Shown: positions 36,180 to 47,869, counted from the stretch's first letter. The stretch: 64,000 nucleotides of DNA from Gigaspora rosea (GCA_003550325.1 QKWP01001730.1:10196-74195); one strand, 5' to 3'. Numbers and translations: made by a program. Notes: generated by a model not told the origin, from the sequence alone.

Positions 36180-36585
36180 TAAACCTCCGCAAGTTTTACG
36201 CGAGCGTAAACTTGCAAAAATCTTATGATTAGTTCAGAGTATTACGTAGGGGTAATAATTACGTAAGTTTACGCTATAGCAGATATATACGTAATCTTAC
36301 ATAAGTTATTGCCGTAATATTTTGAAAATCTTATGATACAATACGAAATAAAAAAAATGCCCCTTTGGGGGTTGCAGGATTGCAAGAGTAATATTTTCGC
36401 ATATTTTGTGATGTTTTCGCATTGTTTTGCAACATTTTGCAAATTTTCGCAAATTTTCAAAATCTTTTAAAAAATAAATAAATGATACATATTCATATAA
36501 TCATGCTTTTTTACAGAATTTTGCAATATTTCGCATGGTTTCGCAATTTATTATAAAATTTTTATTTATTTATTTATTATTATTA
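36180..36585 (+). repeat. Dispersed repeat, CpG-retaining copy
   Basis: Partner of 12400-12760 in the opposite orientation. It holds many TTCGCA words that the other copy has lost. A palindrome 'cgcgagcg' lies in 'tttacgcgagcgtaaac' near its left end. Confidence 0.65.
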
Positions 36586-36661
36586 TATATAATATTTTAC
36601 ATTTATTAAATATATATTTTTAATTAATATTACATACTTTATTATATATTACGTATTATTT

Positions 36662-38072
36662 TTACATTATTACAAATATTATATCGGGGGACCAGCGGTA
36701 GCAGAACTTACTTTGGATTATTTTTAGCGCCTCCCAAACAGTGTCACCGTCTTCACTGCTAACAAAAAAATGCGCACCCACATCCCAGCATCCATAGGTG
36801 TCACAAACATACAAGGTGAAGAAACGCCAATCATACCTATTGGTTTTATGAGTCGCATCAATAAGCGTCAACCATCCATGATGCTGAAGTTTTTTAATTG
36901 CGCAGAATGCGCAAAAACGAAGCCCTTAGTGTTCTTTTGGGGAACACGAAAGTTTTCAATCTGATATCCCTGTTCTATTAAAAACGATATAGCATTTGAA
37001 ATGTCCTCTTTTAAGCTAGAATCACCAATGAGATGAGCTTCCTCTGGCCCGCGAACTTTATACTTGATATTAGTTACTTCTTTTCGCTTTAATTCACGCA
37101 CACTTGACCCAAAACCAAGCTTAATTGTTGCAAATTCTTTTACAGCAGCAGTTATCGCCGGAGGTGAATAATTTTTAATTGCTTCATTCTCTATGAGAGT
37201 TCGAATTGTTTGTGAACGCTTGATTTTATCAGCTTCTTCCAAAGAATGACTATGGCTTGGGGAGTTTTTATAACATTCAATTTTTACTATTTGTAACGAA
37301 ACTAACCAGGAAACTTTTAATTTCGCTTCACAGAGCACAGATAGTCAGATCTTCATAACCCGGCGTTTTTCCACTGGAATGTTTTCCTTTTGACGGGTGC
37401 TGGAATTTCGGTGCTTTGTAAAACGGCAAGCAAATACTTTATAGATATCACCATTTGCGTATTTGTAGTAATTCCATTGCGTCCAAACGTTTGATACCAA
37501 AGGCCACCAGTTGTCATCAAAATCTTCTATTGGAATCTCCAAAGGAAGATTTACGTCGAAAAGAAGATTCCGTTTGTCGTCCGGAATAAGATTTGTCTTT
37601 AATATGGATGTAGCACAGGAGTCTAAATCCATAGTTTTTCTAGTTTTTTTTTTAATGTAATAAAAAAAAAGGTATACAACCAAAAAAAAATAAAAAATAC
37701 GACGAACAAAAGAACCTATTTTACAGAAAATAACGACGGGTTTAAGTTCAGGCGTCAAGTTTGATGTGGTTATAACGTTCAAATTTTATATAATCGCAGT
37801 CAGGTTTAAAAAAAAAATAGTAAAGTGTTCAAAACAACTTAAAGTCCAAAGAAACTTAAAGTCCGGGCTTGTGCTTTTGTAGATTGACAAAAAAATGGGC
37901 CTAGAAACTTGCAGTTTAGTGATAGTTAAAAGACTGTTAAAAGTCGACATGGCGAAAAAAAAACAACTTGTAGATTGAAAATTATCTCTGACCAATCACG
38001 ATTATCGTCTCATTTGACGAATAAAATTTGGTCATGTGATCACGTGATTCTACTCCGCTTTAGACAACCCCC
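36662..38072 (-). pseudogene. MULE-type transposase relic with 5' TIR
   Basis: On the minus strand the frame begins at ATG 37632 (MDLDSCATS). It holds a probable WRKY-GCM1/FLYWCH-type zinc finger: C in FACRF, C in VLCEAKL, then HSH in NSPSHSHSLEE. The DDE catalytic core starts at LTLIDATHKTN, whose D is the expected first catalytic Asp, and continues to WEALKIIQ and RWSPDI. The rest of the catalytic domain is missing, so only about the first half survives. One in-frame TGA lies near 37347 and one frame change in an A-run near 36890. Beyond the 5' side the terminal sequence, read inward from 38072, is GGGGGTTGTCTAAAGCGG, followed by 'atcacgtgatcac'. It resembles the MITE ends at 1716 and 23390. 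Family assignment rests on motif knowledge. Confidence 0.75.
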
Positions 38073-38079
38073 TAAAGTG

Positions 38080-39140
38080 GTAAATATAGTTCTATAGTTA
38101 TACAAATAGTTAATTTTATGCAACATGATGTATTCTAATATATATATTTGTATTCATATAACTTGTTTGAAAAAATTTGTGTTTTATAGTCTGTTGTAAC
38201 AAAAAATAAAAAATTTTTAACAATAGAATTATTTCTAAGAATAGGACCCATTACCTTACATGATTGTGCTTGAGAATTTAATTAATAATATACTTGTTAT
38301 AATCTTGTTTTTTTTAATACACTAAAGAATTTTATCACATATTAATTTTTGTAATTCCCACATATTTTGCATTTGTATTGTTCATGTACAAAAATTTTGC
38401 TTTGAAAATGTTCAACAAAACTTGTTAAAACTTGTCAAAAATTTTGCTCAACATGTTTTTTGAAAATTTCATTGTTGTTTTCTCTCTTATAAATATTGTA
38501 AGGTCTCCAAAGTTTCTTATTAATTTGTTTAAAATTAGCTTCAATTTTTCTAATTGGTATTTAATTGTCAGCTAGTTTTTAATTCTGTAAATTACTTTTT
38601 CATCATTGTGATTTTCTCTGTTGTTGTTTATAGTTAATTAATTTTCTATTTTGGAATAATTATCTTTATTGTCCATTTCTATTAAAAATCTGTATCTCAA
38701 ATGTTCATTTTTTTTAAAATTTTCATTCAAAATCTTCCCTAGTTAATATTCCTTTTTCTATTTCTTTCTATTGTCCTTTTCTCTTTTTATAATTTTCTAA
38801 TTAATTTGTTCATTTTCTTTTTTTTTATGTAAATAAGTTTTTTTTAAAAAAAACTTTTTGTTGAACTTTTGCTTTGCTTTGTCTTTCATCAAGTGTGTAT
38901 ACTTTTGGGCTATGAGTCTAGTCTTAGCACTTGCTGTGTGCGAAGCCGGTTTTCTATGGGTAAGTGTCCTATATTTGGCTCTATAACCTCTATAGTAATT
39001 ACTCTGGTAAATATTTTTTTTTATAACTTGGTCTTTTATTTCACACAAGTTGTGGTGGCCAACACACTTGTATTTATTTATTTCTTTATTTCAGTATACG
39101 ATGCTTAAAAATAGTTGTTTCTAATTATTTTTATTTTATA
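38080..39140. other. AT-rich, no confirmed gene
   Basis: A minus-strand Lys-rich ORF (38797-39048) and a plus-strand ORF (38869-39108) overlap here. Neither has a recognisable domain. A splice-acceptor-like 'ttttatag' precedes the ATG at 39142, so an upstream exon of the coiled-coil pseudogene could lie here. Confidence 0.3.
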
Positions 39141-39141
39141 G

Positions 39142-39399
39142 ATGACTTGTAGAAAAAAGTCTGAATCAGTTTCCTCTCATTTGGCGGTACTACAAAACCA
39201 TGTTATCAACTTTTAATAGGAAGAGCAAGAAAGAAATGCTTCAGACATTAAGGCTCTTTAACAAATGAGTCAGCACAATCAGTTGGTTTTTGAGGTTAAC
39301 AAATAGAGAGCACAAATAGAAAATTTAGAAGATGAGAATAGTGATCTGAGAAAAGAATTGAAGAAGAAGAAAGAAAGAGAGATAAAGAAGTTAAAATAA
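39142..39399 (+). pseudogene. Broken coiled-coil protein fragment
   Basis: An 86-codon frame starts MTCRKKSESVSSHLAVLQ and ends RKELKKKKEREIKKLK before a stop. The heptad-like pattern of L, I, E, K (QIENLEDENSDLRKEL) indicates a coiled coil. About four in-frame stops interrupt it, so it is not expressed as such. The origin (host gene or mobile element) is unknown. Confidence 0.45.
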
Positions 39400-40598
39400 T
39401 ATTAATATAGTACAAATTCTTTTTGTATATAGTTTAAGGGTAGGGTATCAACATTTCCAAATTCATAACAAATTAACATTGTATAACCAATATCGAAATC
39501 AAACGCCTAATGTTAAATCTAGAATATTCTCAATTTGCAAATCTGCATATTACAGTAACTAGAGACGAAAACCTCAAGAAAAACTTCATAACTTCATACA
39601 ATTGGTAAATACATATAATTTATCGAATTATATATATACGAAAAATAGATATACGCATATAAAATAGAGCAAAAGTGGTGTTTAATACTAAAACAAAACC
39701 TGAATCATTAAACCTAAGACATATCTATAAATCCAGATTCATATTTTTAGTCAATAACCCAAGTACGCTTTAACAAGCCAAGCCAATATAAGAATATCTA
39801 AATATAAAACCAGATTTTTTATACGAACAAGCTTGTCTTGCTTCAAATACCTACCCCAAATCTCAATCTTTAAAAAAATGCTGATTATTTATTGTTTTTT
39901 AAAAAGTAAGTTTGAAAAATCTCACTTTGTTTCTCAATCATAATTGGCTAATTTTGTGGTAAAATAATATACATTCTTACTAACTATTATTATTTAACGA
40001 CGATTTTGGTTATAGACATTCATTGACAGAAAAAAACACAAAGATTGACAAGTGGAAACCTTAAAACGCTTACACATTTTGAGGGTACCAGTGGTCAAAA
40101 TGTAAATATAAAAATGAACTATTGTTAATAGTAAATAAATAAATAGTAATTTAAATTTATTTGAATTAATATTATGTTTATATATTTTATAGTATCAACG
40201 CAAGCTTTAACAACAAAAACTTTTAAAAGATTTTCAAAAAACATTAACAGAATTTCAGAAAGTACAAAAGCTTTCAGCAAATAGACAATAGAATATGTTG
40301 ATAAAGCAATAACACATAATGTACTATATAAAATGATGCATATAAAGACGATGAAGTAGTTATTCATGAAACAATGACAATAAATCACTAATTGCAGAAT
40401 AGAAAAGTAAAATAAGGAAGATTGAACAAGGACTTATAGCTTTTTCATAATTCCTGGAACACCCGATAAAAATTGACCGAACGATGTTTCGGCTGATTCG
40501 ATTAAGTTTATGATTTCAAGGAATAAGAATCAGATATATAATTTAATAAAATTAGGTGACTAATATATATTACAATAAGACTAAATATCGTAAGTTGT
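39400..40598. other. No feature seen
   Basis: AT-rich intergenic sequence. The minus ORF at 40125-40388 is low-complexity and hydrophobic and is not accepted as a gene. Confidence 0.4.
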
Positions 40599-41275
40599 AA
40601 AATTTCAATTCCTATTCTTTGGCACTCAATCGAAGCTTTTATTTATTTCTAATTATTTTTTTACAAAAATTTGGGTTTAAAAAAATTGAATTAAATTTCA
40701 ATTCCTATTCTTTGGCAAGATCCATTTTCACTCAAACGAAGCCTTTATTTATTTTTAATTATTTTTCATTTCTTGTCGAAGATGAAAATTCATTTTTAAA
40801 AAAATTGAATTAAATTTCAATTTCTATATTCATTTTTGTTCAAATGAAGCCTTTATTTATTTACTTCTAATGATTTTCATTTCATGTCGAAGTGAAAAAT
40901 TCGGTTTTAAAAAAATTGAATTAAATTTCAATTCCTATTCTTTGGCAAGTTTCATTTTCATTCAAACAGAGTCTTTATTCATTTCTAATTATTTTTCGTT
41001 TCTGTCGAAAACGAAAATTTAGTTTTTAAAAAATTGTATAAAACTTCAATTCGACAAGATCCATATTCGTTCAAACGAAGGCATTTATCATTTTTAATTA
41101 TTTTTCATTTTTTGTCGAAGATGAAAAATTTGGTTTTAAAAAATTAATCTAAATTTCGATTCCAATTCTTTGTCAAGATCTATATTCATTCAAATAAAGG
41201 AATTTATTTATTTCTAATTATTTTTCGTTTTTGTAAAGATGAAAAATTTATTTTTAAATAATTTGGAATATCTTA
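40599..41275. repeat. Minisatellite, ~115 bp unit, about six copies
   Basis: Each unit carries 'aatttcaattcctattcttt', 'caaacgaagcctttatttat' and 'catttcttgtcgaagatgaa' in order. Copies range from near identical to clearly diverged, decaying to the right. Confidence 0.85.
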
Positions 41276-41706
41276 ATTCATGATCCTATTTAACTTTTTT
41301 AATAGTGAAACTTGTTCGAGTAATATATATTTGTTATAAAAGTCTAATTTATATTCATGTTGAACAAGCATTTGAACGAAAATGTAAAATTGTTGACATT
41401 ATTGTATAGCAATTGTAAAATAATCATTATTATACCGAATCAATAACTTATTGAATTTGGTGACCCAGGTGATCTGGCGAGTTACTCAAGCGGATAATCT
41501 AGCACTTTTTACATGTTACAATTATAAAATCAGAATATTTTTTATATCTGAATTTTAATAATACTGGTAGTTAGGCACGTCCAAATGTCCATTCTAGATA
41601 TAAAAATTTTAAATTATATATCGAATTTTTATTTTATTTATCATATTTTATTTTTATGTTTAAGTATTAATTAATCCATGTTTATTTTTAAGGAAAATTA
41701 TAGATA
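41276..41706. other. No feature seen
   Basis: AT-rich sequence between the minisatellite and the TIR element. Confidence 0.35.
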
Positions 41707-42966
41707 GCGACCCATCGCCATGGCGACCCTATATGATTGACCAATCATTTTTTAGATTGGTGATCATATAGATGATCTGTTTTTTTTTTCTTTTTTAACG
41801 TGATATTTTTTTTTTAGTTATTTCGAATCTTCGTTGGAGTCGTAGCTGGAGTCATCACTGGAGTCGTCGCTAGAGTCGTCGCTGGAGTCATCGCTAGAGT
41901 CTTCGTTGGAGCCACACTGGAGCTTTTGTTGGTGCCGTCGTTGGTGCCGTCATAGTTAGAGCCTCGTGAAGTCGCACTTAGATTTTGGTGATTCGGTAGG
42001 TTTTTTTATTAAGTTCTTCTGCCAAGTTGTTCTTTCGTAGGGTTAATAGGTTTTTCGTTGGTTTTCGGTGGGTTCTTCCGGCAAGTTCGTCATTATTTTT
42101 CGGTGGGATTTCTTTTGTTTTTCGTTGGGTCCTTTGTTTTTCGGTGTTCACTTAGTAGGTTCTTTGTTTTCGGTGGGTTCTTTTTCCGGTAAATTCTTCG
42201 TCGTATTTCGGGTAAGTTCTTTGTTAATTTTCCAGTAAGCTTTGATGCTGGTTAATTCATCATTTTTCGCGGCAGTAGGTTCTTTGTGGTCTTTTTGTGG
42301 GTTCGTCGTTTTCGGTGGTTCTTCCAAGGATTCTTCGTTTTTGTTTTCGTTCTTTTGCTCTTGATGGGCCGTTTTTTCGCCGTCCATTCTCGCAGTGAAT
42401 GGGTTGGTGGAGGTGACTTTGTTACTTCGTTACGTAACGAGCTCGTTTAATTTTTTTTTTTTTTTTTAGTAACTTGTTATTTCGCAATTTTTTTTTTTAA
42501 ATACTGTAATAAAAAATGGGTGGCTTTGTTACAACGAGTTCATAAAATTTTTTTTTTTTTCGCGAACGTTCGCGAAGTTTTTTTTCTTTTTTTTTATGGC
42601 GTAAATTTTTTTTTTGGTTTCTTTATTTGTATTACTGTAATTTGCAATGTTTTTTTTTAAATAAAAAATGGCCGGCTTCGTTACGCAACGAGTTCGTAAA
42701 AAATTTTTTTTTTTTTCTCTTCCACGAACGTTCGCGAAGTTTTTTCTTTTTTTTTGAATAAAAACTGGGCGGCTTCGTTATGCAACAAGTTTGTAAAAAA
42801 ATTTTTTTTTTTTTTCTCTCTCTTCCGCGAACATTCGCGAAGTTTTTTTCTTTTTTTTAAATAATATCTGTATAAAGCTTAAAAAAAATTTTTGTTAGTA
42901 AAAAAAAGCTGACCACGTGATTGCTTTTGATTGGCCGATCACGGGGTCGCCATGGCGATGGGTCGC
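41707..42966 (-). mobile_element. 1.26 kb TIR element with subterminal palindromic repeats
   Basis: Perfect 23 bp TIRs begin GCGACCCATCGCCATGGCG at both ends, followed by similar 'attgaccaatca' / 'attggccgatca' segments. At 42418-42866 there are four tandem units, each with 'cttcgttacgcaacgag' and most with the palindrome TTCGCGAACGTTCGCGAA; such arrays often bind transposases. A decayed ORF lies downstream on the minus strand. Superfamily unknown; no target duplication was confirmed. Confidence 0.7.
41818..42387 (-). pseudogene. Low-complexity charged protein inside the TIR element
   Basis: From ATG 42387 the frame reads MDGEKTAHQEQKNENKNEE and continues 79 codons with K/E/N/P/T-rich words (EPTENKEPTK) to a stop. 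The same frame continues with further stops and ends in an acidic Ser/Asp repeat (DSSDDSSDDSS) before TAA at 41818-41820. That the final repeat is in register with the first ORF suggests one former protein of about 190 residues. No enzymatic domain is visible, so it is probably not a transposase. Confidence 0.45.
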
Positions 42967-42969
42967 CAT

Positions 42970-43770
42970 AAAATAACGCCCTATTTTTAATTATGTTTTT
43001 GTAGTTTGGAATTGTAATTTTTACTAATTAATAAAAAAATCTTGGGCTAATAATTAACATTCTGTCTAAATTATAAAGCAATTAAATATAGTTTATCTAT
43101 AGTGTATCTTTTAAATAAGTTAAATAATTACATTATAAAGTAATTAGATACATCATAATTATTATTATATATCCTTACAGGTAATTTTGCCAAAGATTTA
43201 TATTGCACACCAACTATTTTTTTTTTATTGCAATATTGAACCGAATAATTTATACTATTAATTTATGTGCTTGAGTACACCCTCAATTTTAAAAATGTTC
43301 TTCCGATGAGTTATTTAGTATTTTACTGGTTTATGACACAAACTATTTATAATAAAATAGTTTTTAAATATGTTTATGATTCAATTTTGCCAATTTAATT
43401 TGGTTTAATTTATGTTAATTATGAAAATTATACAAAGATTTCTATTTCACAATGTATATATTTTTGAACTCTAATTTTATATTACATTAATATTCAATTT
43501 AAAATTTAGTTGAAGCCTTTTTTTTTACCTATTTCAAAAAGTTGTGTCTAAGCTAACTTTTCTAAATAAGTGATTAATTTTGGAATTAGCTTTTTAGCAC
43601 TTTTTTAAAGCTAGAAATGATATTTGCGATAATTTTTTGCTTGTGTAATTTTGTGTTCTCAAAAAGTACTTTATAAATAAAATATCTGGGCAATTGATTT
43701 GCATTGGCAATATTAGGAAATTAGATATTTTATAATTATTTTTTATTGAACTAAATATACAAATTTTTTC
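42970..43770. other. No gene seen
   Basis: AT-rich sequence between the TIR element and the RecQ relic. Confidence 0.4.
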
Positions 43771-43771
43771 A

Positions 43772-46317
43772 TTAAATTTTTATCCAATATAACCAAGTTT
43801 CCTTTTGCGCAAGTAAACCAGCATTTTCTGCTATACTCTCTACCACTAAACTATATGTAAGGAACCTGTATTGGCCTTTCATTTAAGCCAAATTGTTTGT
43901 TTGACAAAACCACAGCAAACCAGATCTGCTAAGGCCAATTCGGCTAATAGTTTTGTATGTAAGATCTTTGGTTTTGGGTAGTTACTAAGACCTTTTAATT
44001 CTAATTTTCTATCCTGAAAGTCATGCATTTTTTGCCCAAGTAAAAATATCTACTACATCTAAAGATACAATTGGTTTGTTATTATTTTCACATAATTGCG
44101 CTACTACTTGTAACAAATTCAAACTTTTTAATTTTATATCTACATGTGTTGGTATATCTTTTTTGTATTTGATGCAATTATCACAGGAATTACAAAATGG
44201 TAGAATTGAATCTGTTGGCCATGCATGGTATCGTGAACTAACTAAAACTGACATTCATAGAGAGTAGTACAGTAGTATACTACTTCAAATAATTTATATT
44301 GTGCTTTGGCTAGATAATGCTCTCGATGCTCGTCGTTGTCTTCATTATTACAAAAATTAGATGCTTTTGAGAATCAATTTAATAAACTTTTAGCACATGA
44401 AAATAATACCTTTCCTGATTGTCTGCAATTATAGCATAATTTTTTTACAAATATTCTTCTTAGAATAAAGGATAATACATTTGGATTCTTGATGATCTCG
44501 TCTAGCTTGACCAGAATATTGGATAAGACTAGTATTAATGGAAGTATTAAGTACTTTGTTTTATTTAATGAAAATTTCATAAACTATAATAATTTTATAC
44601 TTACTCATACTCATTGGAAAATTATAAAGTAAGACTAGGCGAACATCAAGCATGTCTATATCCAAGCCAAATGCCAATGTTGCGATCATCAAATGTGTTT
44701 GGCCTTTGTTTTACTTCATCATTGTATCCTTTTTGTCTCTTTCTGACAACTGACCATTATCCCTTAGATTGTAGTAGAACACAGGCAAATTTGCCTGCAT
44801 TTTTGCACTTTTTTAGCTCTGATTTACTTTTATAAAATACTAAAATAATTAAATAAAACTTTGTACAATTATATTTGAAAATAAGGATTACTTTTTTGCA
44901 AAATTAGTTTTTATATTATAAGAAAATAAATTATAGTTACATATAAGCTGAAAATAGATAATTTTAAGAAAAAATTTTTTTAAAAAATTTTATTACAATT
45001 TTTCTGCGATCTTATTTAGTTTTAGTTTTAGAACTATAGTTCTTAAGACAATATTGTAGTTTATATAAAGGATGACAACTTTCATTATTGCAACTTTAAT
45101 GATTTACTTGTAAAAATTAAGACTTGTATTAGAAGTAAAGATTTTTTTTATAGACGGGAACATATAAAATTTGAAAAAATCTAAAGAAAAATTTTAATAG
45201 TAAAAATGCCAATACAAGAACTTTAAACATTTATTATATTAAAGTTTTCTAATGATTTTAAAAAAATTTTATAACAAAGTTACTAAAACAAAACTTAAAG
45301 AATATTTTTTACTTAGAAAAGATATGGCTAAAATCAATATTTAAAATTTTATTAAAAATTTTAAAATACGCAGGCAAATTTGCCTGTGTTACAATCTAAG
45401 GGATACATATTTATTGATTCGGAATTAGCATTTCATGAATATTCAAACAGTCATCAACAGTTGCACAATAGATTATTGCACGACTATTTTCACCTATATT
45501 ATTTACTAAACTTTCCAATTGGTCTGCATTCTTTTGATCTTGTACTAAAAAAAGTAGAATAAATCAGTACTTCTCGCAACTCTAAACCAATTTTTATTAT
45601 ATTCAAATTATTTCTAAGGGTTTCTACGTCGCTTTGGGATAAAATTGCTATTAGGGCTATAATCCAAACATTAGAGAAGTATTCTTTTAGTAGTCCTAAT
45701 TTTCCCCACTCTTTTCTATAAAATTTTTTATTTTAATTACTTATATTATTATTGTTATTGCTTATGTTTTATATTTATCTTTTTTACCTGAAGTAGCAAA
45801 AATCAAATATGTATCACTTGCAAACTGTAGTTTGTTATTTTTATACAAGCAATCACATAACTTTCTAAGGGATCTATTGAGCAATACTTTTTTGGAGTAA
45901 CATAAAGCAAGCGAGTAAAGCCAAAGGGCTATCTCCTCAAAAAGCTTTGATTCATATTGATTGTTCTTTGAGATGACGTTAACAAGCCATTGCTCGGGAT
46001 CTCTAAGTAAAAGAAATAGTCCTAAAAATAAAACTGGTTAGATACTTATAATTTAATATCTAAACTTTCTATTTAATAATTTTAGTGGTAAAATAACAAT
46101 TGTGAGTCCATCAAAGAGAATCACAGAGGCTACATAGCAAAAAGATTTTCTGACCCCAGTTTTTATAATAACAAGCGTATCTTTTTCTTCTTCTATATAA
46201 TATCTTATAGCCTCTATCTGTCCTAATTTTAAATTTGTATATTTAAAATTTTTTTTGCAATTGTTTCAATACGTTGTTCTAAACTTATAGGTTGGTATAC
46301 TTCATTTTGAATTATAT
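43772..46317 (-). pseudogene. RecQ-family DNA helicase relic
   Basis: Read on the minus strand from about 46317, family motifs appear in order. Motif 0/I is LGQIEAIRYYIEEEKDTL then TGVRKSF (Walker A, degenerate from GGGKS). After an intron comes FEEIALWLYSLALCY (46024-45789). The DEAH box is lost. Then come KLGLLKEYFSNVWIIAL and motif IV RAIIYCATVDDCLNIHEML. After a 648 bp insertion follow NGQLSERDKKDTMMK and motif V LAFGLDIDMLDVRLV, then LIQYSGQARRDHQESKC (motif VI). The zinc-binding region is FCNSCDNCIKYKKD and the C-terminal part ends WLYWIK. Several stops and frame changes make it non-functional. RecQ proteins unwind DNA 3' to 5' in repair; whether this copy was a host gene or element cargo is unknown. 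Confidence 0.85.
44758..45405. mobile_element. TIR element inserted into the RecQ relic
   Basis: The ends TATCCCTTAGATTGTA are followed by the palindrome CAGGCAAATTTGCCTG, inverted at both sides. CAT flanks both ends (44755-44757 and 45406-45408). It separates RecQ motifs IV and V, so it entered after or during loss of the gene. 648 bp, no ORF. Confidence 0.75.
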
Positions 46318-46511
46318 TTGAGTTTATAAGTCACTCATTCCAATCAAATATTTAACCCCTTATACGGCGATCTTAACTTTGCGATACGCTAAATTTCTAT
46401 ATGGGTAGTTCCTGCGCTTATTAGCTAGTATGAGTCATCCGTATTTAGCGAAAAACTACCTTAAAAAGGATATTTACAGTTTCACGAAGTTGAGAGCGTT
46501 GTATATACTCT

Positions 46512-46727
46512 ATGCTCTTTGCTCTTGCCTTTGCTCAAGCTCTTGCTTATGCTTATGCTCTTACTCTTGCTCTTGCTACGCTACACATTGTATTAATGGA
46601 CTGTATGAAAAATTTCGCGAATTTGCTTGAATTTTGGAAAAATAATTTGTTTTTGGTATGTATTGTATGTATGATCTATTTTTTTCGCTTTATATCTTTT
46701 TTGCTTTCGGATTTTTTGCTGTGTTGA
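46512..46727 (+). CDS. Uncertain small hydrophobic ORF with Ala-Leu repeat
   Basis: A 71-codon frame starts MLFALAFAQALAYAYALTLA, produced by a GCTCTT-like hexamer microsatellite. A further hydrophobic stretch (LFLVCIVCMIYFFRF) follows, giving two to three possible membrane segments. No family is recognised and there is no supporting neighbour. The microsatellite alone may explain the open frame, so I rate it low. Confidence 0.2.
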   Translation: MLFALAFAQALAYAYALTLALATLHIVLMDCMKNFANLLEFWKNNLFLVCIVCMIYFFRFISFLLSDFLLC

Positions 46728-46800
46728 TGCTTTGATAATCAACAATTTACTTCTTTAGCGAACGAGATGTTCGCGGTTTTTTTTTTGCAATAATAGAGTC

Positions 46801-47172
46801 ATGGCGATATTCGGTTATGATCTATGGTGGCTTAGCCGATTTAATCAAAAAATGTTTGTACTTTTTTTTTTTATTATTATACTTTACACTTTCTTGAATT
46901 GCTCGGAGAGTCCTTTAGAAACGCGATATTGGTGTAAGACGAGTTAGTACCGGTTAATTTATTTATCACAGGTATTCTTCGATTATGCGAATTTTCGCAG
47001 CCCGTTATATCCTTTTCGTCTTTATTTCTTATTCTCGCGACTTTATGAAATCTACTCATTAAAAAGAAGAAATGTTAAAGTTCTTCGTATTGCTCGTCTT
47101 TTGTTAGGTTTAATCAAAAATAATGTCGATATTAAGAAAATTTTGTTAGAGATGAAGTTTAAGGAGATTTGA
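46801..47172 (+). CDS. Coding-like stretch, structure unresolved
   Basis: An ATG at 46801 opens MAIFGYDLWWLSRFNQKM and a hydrophobic segment. A GTAAGA donor at 46934 and an AG acceptor at 46970-46971 would remove a 38-base intron and give a 69-residue protein ending at 47048. In another frame, the same downstream stretch is open without ATG from about 46972 to 47172, including NVKVLRIARLLLGLIKNN. The opposite strand has a 60-codon ORF (46877-47059). I cannot decide which, if any, is real. Confidence 0.22.
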
Positions 47173-47665
47173 GGTAATTAAACTTATATTTCGAAGAAAC
47201 TAAGATGTTTTACCGTTAAAACTAAAAACAACTAACAAAGAAATTGAGATCTGGAAAACATAAAAACGAGCTCAAGTGGTATTTATACAGAAAGCGAAAC
47301 GGAAAGATAAGTTAACCGGTTCTTATATTATGTTGTATAGGCATTACTTTGTATGTTAAAATTTTACTGACTGCGAATTTAAAATATGAATTTCTAAATA
47401 TCATGCGGCAAATAGTAGTAAAACTATTGTCGAGATCTTTATCCCATGTCTAAAATAAACTTGTGCGTATAAATTAGGTGATGCGTCTTTAGACTTCAGG
47501 CTCGTGAATTTAATTATGAAGTGCGTTGTATTAATTTAACTGAACAATTATGCCTGTACATGCATTGCATATTAAATTATACAGTGCATTTCATTACTGA
47601 ATATACACGTGCATAATGCTGTAAAGCTTCGGGAATGAAATATGAATTTCTAAGTATACTATGGT

Positions 47666-47869
47666 TTGAAATTTTCTACTTATCTGTTATATTCACGATT
47701 TCTTAATTTTAGGGATCTCGGGATAACTTTTCAAGATCTCGGAATAGGCGCAACTTCTACTGGTAACGATGCCAAAGAGTTCACATTACGCGACAAAGAA
47801 CTTGATGATAGTTTTGCTATTTTCGTGTTTATGTGCAGCGAGGCTTGGTTTAAAGACGTTTTGACGTAA
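47666..47869 (+). CDS. Possible terminal exon, unknown protein
   Basis: After an acceptor-like 'ttcttaattttag' near 47712 the frame reads DLGITFQDLGIGATSTGND and ends EAWFKDVLT at a stop. Balanced codon use and retained CpG are coding-like, but no upstream exon was found and no family is recognised. Confidence 0.25.
   Translation: MKFSTYLLYSRFLNFRDLGITFQDLGIGATSTGNDAKEFTLRDKELDDSFAIFVFMCSEAWFKDVLT

Noticed and set aside
38797-39108. Overlapping ORFs on both strands
   Set aside because: The Lys-rich minus frame and the plus frame lack domains. Neither could be tied to the coiled-coil pseudogene by convincing splice sites.
44614-44835. 73-codon plus-strand ORF
   Set aside because: It is antisense to RecQ motif V coding sequence on the minus strand and runs into the inserted element.
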